DNA from: Candidatus Margulisiibacteriota bacterium
GTDB taxonomy: Bacteria; Margulisbacteria; Termititenacia; Termititenacales; Termititenacaceae
Assembly (NCBI GenBank): GCA_031279305.1
Contig: JAITIS010000079.1
Coordinates: 1-15,303, forward strand
DNA length: 15,303 bases
Direction: 5' to 3'
Part shown: one piece after another, positions 13,419 through 15,303 of the stretch
How positions within the stretch are numbered: the first letter of the stretch is position 1
Layout of the letters: each line of letters begins with the position of its first letter
The notes under the pieces: model-generated
What the model saw: only the letters and a program-made list of their open reading frames with translations
Told to the model about the DNA's origin: nothing
Database searches by the model: none
Program-made: the position numbers and the translations under genes

Positions 13419-14486
13419 ATGTCTGTTATCGCAATTATCAATCAAAAAGGCGGCTGCGGCAAAACTACCACGACTATCAATTAAGCCGCGGCGCTGGCGC
13501 AAAAAAACCAGAAAGTTCTGATCATTGATTTTGACCCGCAGGGACACAGTTCGCTGGGATTGGGCATCAACGAGCAAAAATTAACTTACACCATTCAGGA
13601 CGTGCTGTTAGACGGCGTGCCGGCTGAAACAGCTACTATCCACCTCAAAGAAAATCTCGATCTGCTCCCCTCCAATATCACGCTAGCCTCGCTGGAGCAA
13701 AAACTGGCCGGCGCAGACAGACGGGAATATTATCTGCGCGGACTGCTGGAGCAGCTCCAGAAAATTTACCGGACTATTCTCATCGACTGCCCGCCGCAGC
13801 TGGGACTGCTCAGCGTTAACGCTCTGCTGGCCGCGGACAAAGTGATCGTGCCGGTCGAACCCAGCCGTTTCGGACTTGACGGCCTGCAAAAACTCACTGA
13901 AACCATCCAGACGCTTTGCAAAAAAGTCAGCCACCGGTTGGAGCTAAAATATCTAATCTCGCTGTACGATCTAGACTCGGATTTTTCCGCGACTTTTTAC
14001 AAGCGTTTTAAGCGTGATTACGGCGGCGCGCTATTCAACACCAAAATACACCGCTCCAGCGTCATCCGCGAAGCCACGCACGCCGGACAGGCGGTGGTGG
14101 ATTTTGATTCGCAGTCTATTTCTTATCTGGATTTTCTCGCGCTGGCTAATGAAGCGCTGCTCTGGCAGAACAAAGAGCTGGTTGAACAGCTCATCAACAA
14201 GCCAACCGCCGCGCCGCAGAACACCCCGTTAGGCGTTTGCTTTACTTTGCAGGACAAAATGGCGGTAGAGGTAAACATTTCCGGAGATTTCAACAACTGG
14301 ACGCCGGAAACCACGCCGCTTATCAAGCTGGAGCAAAAAGGGGTCTGGTATACATTTTTGCCGCTCAATAAAGGCAAATACAATTATCAATACGTCATTG
14401 ACGGCAAATACCAGACCGACCCGGCCAACCCAGAAATGGAGATCTCCCCGTTCGGCGTGAAGCAGTCGGTGGTGGAGGTAGGCTAG
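13419..14486 (+). pseudogene. ParA-type ATPase fused to a CBM48/AMPK glycogen-binding domain, broken by TAA at codon 22
   Basis: From ATG 13419 the frame reads MSVIAIINQKGGCGKTTTTI, a ParA/MinD-type deviant Walker A. It then meets TAA at 13482-13484, where family members have Leu (NLAAALAQK), and continues as AAALAQKNQKVLIIDFDPQG. One base change (TTA to TAA) explains it. The rest is well preserved: Walker B at about 120-126 (ILIDCPP), VPVEPSRFGLDGL and the C-terminal ParA helices to about residue 262. After a linker (NKPTAAPQNTP), residues about 275-355 form a CBM48-like domain: VNISGDFNNWTPETTPLIK, GVWYTFLPLNKGKYNYQYVIDG and QTDPANPE. This is the AMPK-beta-type glycogen-binding pattern. No parB lies next to it. 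The first usable start after the stop is TTG 13560, which lacks Walker A. Recent pseudogene, sequence error and read-through are all possible. Confidence 0.8.
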
Positions 14487-14572
14487 ATCCTGCCGGCATC
14501 CCTGCTGATACTGCGCATTTTTGCGCTTAGCGGTGTACTTTAACTTGTAACTGCATTTAGATAGCCGCACGA

Positions 14573-14586
14573 ATAGTCTATTAAAC
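14573..14586 (-). repeat. Truncated CRISPR repeat, 14 bases exact
   Basis: ATAGTCTATTAAAC here is identical to the last 14 + strand bases of each intact repeat, which is the 5' end (GTTTAATAGACTAT) in crRNA sense. The orientation is the same as the array. The remaining 22 bases of the repeat are not recognisable to its left. A 14-base exact match this close to the array is unlikely by chance, although the sequence is AT-rich. Confidence 0.6.
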
Positions 14587-14614
14587 GTACATTGTTATGT
14601 TAGCAGAGCCGACG

Positions 14615-14658
14615 AACTCAAAGTACAAATTAAATCTGAAAAAGGCCTATATATTAAC
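14615..14658 (-). repeat. Possible degenerate CRISPR repeat
   Basis: Starting 28 bases after the truncated repeat, the same distance as a spacer in this array, the sequence AACTCAAAGTACAAATT aligns with the repeat's ATCTACAACAGTAGAAATTT allowing small gaps. TATTAAC at 14652-14658 resembles the repeat end TATTAAAC. The whole is 44 bases against 36, so an insertion is needed. The spacing supports it; the alignment alone is weak. Confidence 0.3.
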
Positions 14659-14706
14659 CTTATAATATACCGCCAAGCGGCCACGAGAGGTTATTTATCG
14701 AAGGCG

Positions 14707-14997
14707 TCAACTTGATACAGTAGCTCGCATATATAATATTGGTGGTTTGGGTGGCTGTGGCTCAGCGCCGTCCTTGCGCGGCCTGCCGCCCAATCTGCCA
14801 TTCAGTTTTTCACCAAAAATCCCTCTTAGCCATTTAGCTTTCCCTAATTTTTGCCAAATTGTATAAAGCGGCTCGGATAATCGCACCCAAACAATATGGG
14901 TCTGGCGTTCCGCTTCCGGTTTCTTTTTGCGGCCAGCTCCCTTACGCGCTCCACCACTTCCGGCGTTGGCACGTTTGCCACCCCATCCATTTGCCAT
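14707..14997 (-). CDS. Small basic protein next to the CRISPR array, phage/plasmid-like N-terminus
   Basis: A 96-residue protein with a glycine- and lysine-rich start, WGGKRANAGSGGARKGAGRKKK. The GGxRxGAGRKxK pattern is common at the N-termini of small phage and plasmid proteins, including terminase small subunits and ribbon-helix-helix regulators. A strand-then-helix pattern follows (THIVWVRLSEPLYTIWQKLG, about 33-52), which would fit a ribbon-helix-helix fold. A second basic patch (GRLGGRPRKDG) and a Pro-rich tail end it. I cannot name the function. ATG at 14997 has a strong AAAGGAG and a good promoter upstream. It lies between the array and the older repeat remnants and is transcribed in the same direction as the array. 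A DNA-binding regulator, a mobile-element gene or an anti-CRISPR are possible, all unproven. Confidence 0.7.
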   Translation of the reverse strand: MANGWGGKRANAGSGGARKGAGRKKKPEAERQTHIVWVRLSEPLYTIWQKLGKAKWLRGIFGEKLNGRLGGRPRKDGAEPQPPKPPILYMRATVSS

Positions 14998-15021
14998 TTT
15001 TTATCTCCTTTAATTATTTTT

Positions 15022-15050
15022 TATATATAATGGAATTAGCGTGATGTCTA
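15022..15050 (-). promoter_or_regulatory. Sigma-70-type promoter of the small gene
   Basis: On the - strand TAGACA (15050-15045) is followed after 17 bases by TATATA (15027-15022), a -35 with five of six consensus bases and a fair -10. The predicted start lies a few bases downstream, and AAAGGAG with the ATG at 14997 follows at once. The promoter begins 13 bases from the last CRISPR repeat, so the gene can be read independently of the array. Confidence 0.55.
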
Positions 15051-15063
15051 TTTCTTTCCCACT

Positions 15064-15303
15064 ATCTACAACAGTAGAAATTTATATAGTCTATTAAACG
15101 CCTATAGATATAAAAGCTGAATTAGAATCTACAACAGTAGAAATTTATATAGTCTATTAAACTATTTCAATTATATCGACAATTCATATGCATCTACAAC
15201 AGTAGAAATTTATATAGTCTATTAAACTTTCATCGTCAGTAATTTCCGCAACTTATCTACAACAGTAGAAATTTATATAGTCTATTAAACACAAAAACAG
15301 CAG
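15064..15303 (-). CRISPR. Type V-A (Cas12a) CRISPR array, leader-distal end
   Basis: Four identical 36-base repeats lie at 15064-15099, 15127-15162, 15192-15227 and 15255-15290, separated by spacers of 27, 29 and 27 bases. A fourth spacer is cut by the window edge after 13 bases. In crRNA sense (- strand) the repeat begins GTTTAATAGACTAT and ends AATTTCTACTGTTGTAGAT. The ending is the conserved Cas12a handle, whose TCTAC / GTAGA arms pair as the pseudoknot-forming stem. That end stays on the mature crRNA 5' side, so transcription runs right to left. The leader and the cas12a, cas4, cas1 and cas2 genes should lie to the right, outside the window. The left end is the oldest part. The spacers are AT-rich, and no match to any was noticed within the window by eye. 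Confidence 0.97.

Larger units (their letters stand above)
14487..14706. other. Non-coding stretch with old CRISPR-like remnants
   Basis: I see no convincing gene in these 220 bases. They hold a 5-base GC hairpin (GCGCA 14513-14517 with TGCGC 14522-14526) without a U-run, the partial CRISPR repeats listed separately, and an AT-rich inverted repeat (TATATTA 14650-14656 with TAATATA 14663-14669). Read on the - strand, the latter is followed after 7 bases by a T-run and might weakly terminate the small gene to the right. Confidence 0.4.

Noticed and set aside
13482..13484. TAA read as an amino acid in this organism
   Set aside because: Several intact genes in the window end at TAA exactly where their families end, so a genome-wide change of the code is not supported.
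14513..14526. GCGCA-TTTT-TGCGC as a terminator of the ParA-like gene
   Set aside because: The stem has five pairs and no U-run follows on either strand.

Overview
The window looks like the chromosome of a bacterium with a peptidoglycan wall. The core genes are GC-balanced, tightly packed and often overlapping. Some flagellar-type genes are present, and the two ends are more AT-rich and look accessory. No rRNA or tRNA gene was seen. The lineage cannot be fixed from this sequence. The gene mix (YlqG/YlqH-like flagellar genes, a PgpH-type HD protein with ybeY and dgkA, a type V-A CRISPR array) would suit a Firmicutes-like or candidate-phylum lineage such as Margulisbacteria, but that is a guess.

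Left part, + strand (1-6959). An AT-rich gene end of unknown function is followed by a promoter-like AT-rich stretch. Then comes a long run of genes with almost no spacing: two small unknown genes, a sigma-28-like sigma factor, a WecA/TagO-type sugar-phosphate transferase, MurA, a PgpH-like membrane HD phosphohydrolase, YbeY, DgkA, and a CNNM/CorC-like CBS protein. These serve envelope-polymer initiation, peptidoglycan precursor synthesis, lipid-carrier or lipid kinase activity and RNA maturation, headed by their own sigma factor.

Middle part, - strand (6962-11005). Transcription runs leftwards: an ArgA-like GNAT acetyltransferase, a FliK/YlqG-like protein, a stand-alone FlhB C-terminal domain (YlqH-like), a rod/hook (FlgF/FlgG)-like protein with a secretory signal peptide, and a dGTPase-like HD hydrolase. 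The last four overlap each other and are probably one operon. It meets the left cluster end to end, 2 bases apart at 6959/6962.

Right part. A compact divergent promoter (11006-11036) separates the GNAT gene from a two-gene + strand unit, a monoacylglycerol-lipase-like hydrolase and glycerol kinase. These could release glycerol from lipids and phosphorylate it. Next is a ParA-type ATPase fused to a C-terminal CBM48/AMPK-type glycogen-binding domain. Its reading frame is broken by a TAA at codon 22, just after the Walker A motif.

Right edge (14487-15303). Four identical 36-base repeats with 27-29-base spacers form the leader-distal end of a CRISPR array. The repeat is of the Cas12a (type V-A) kind, transcribed on the - strand. 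The array runs off the right edge, so the leader and cas genes should lie beyond it. To its left is a small basic gene with its own promoter and strong ribosome binding site. Beyond that, a 14-base exact piece of the repeat and a weaker second match 28 bases further on look like the remains of an older part of the array.

The observations most worth following are the ParA-CBM fusion with its broken frame, the array remnants flanking the small gene, and the signal-peptide-bearing rod-like protein in a minimal YlqG/YlqH cluster.
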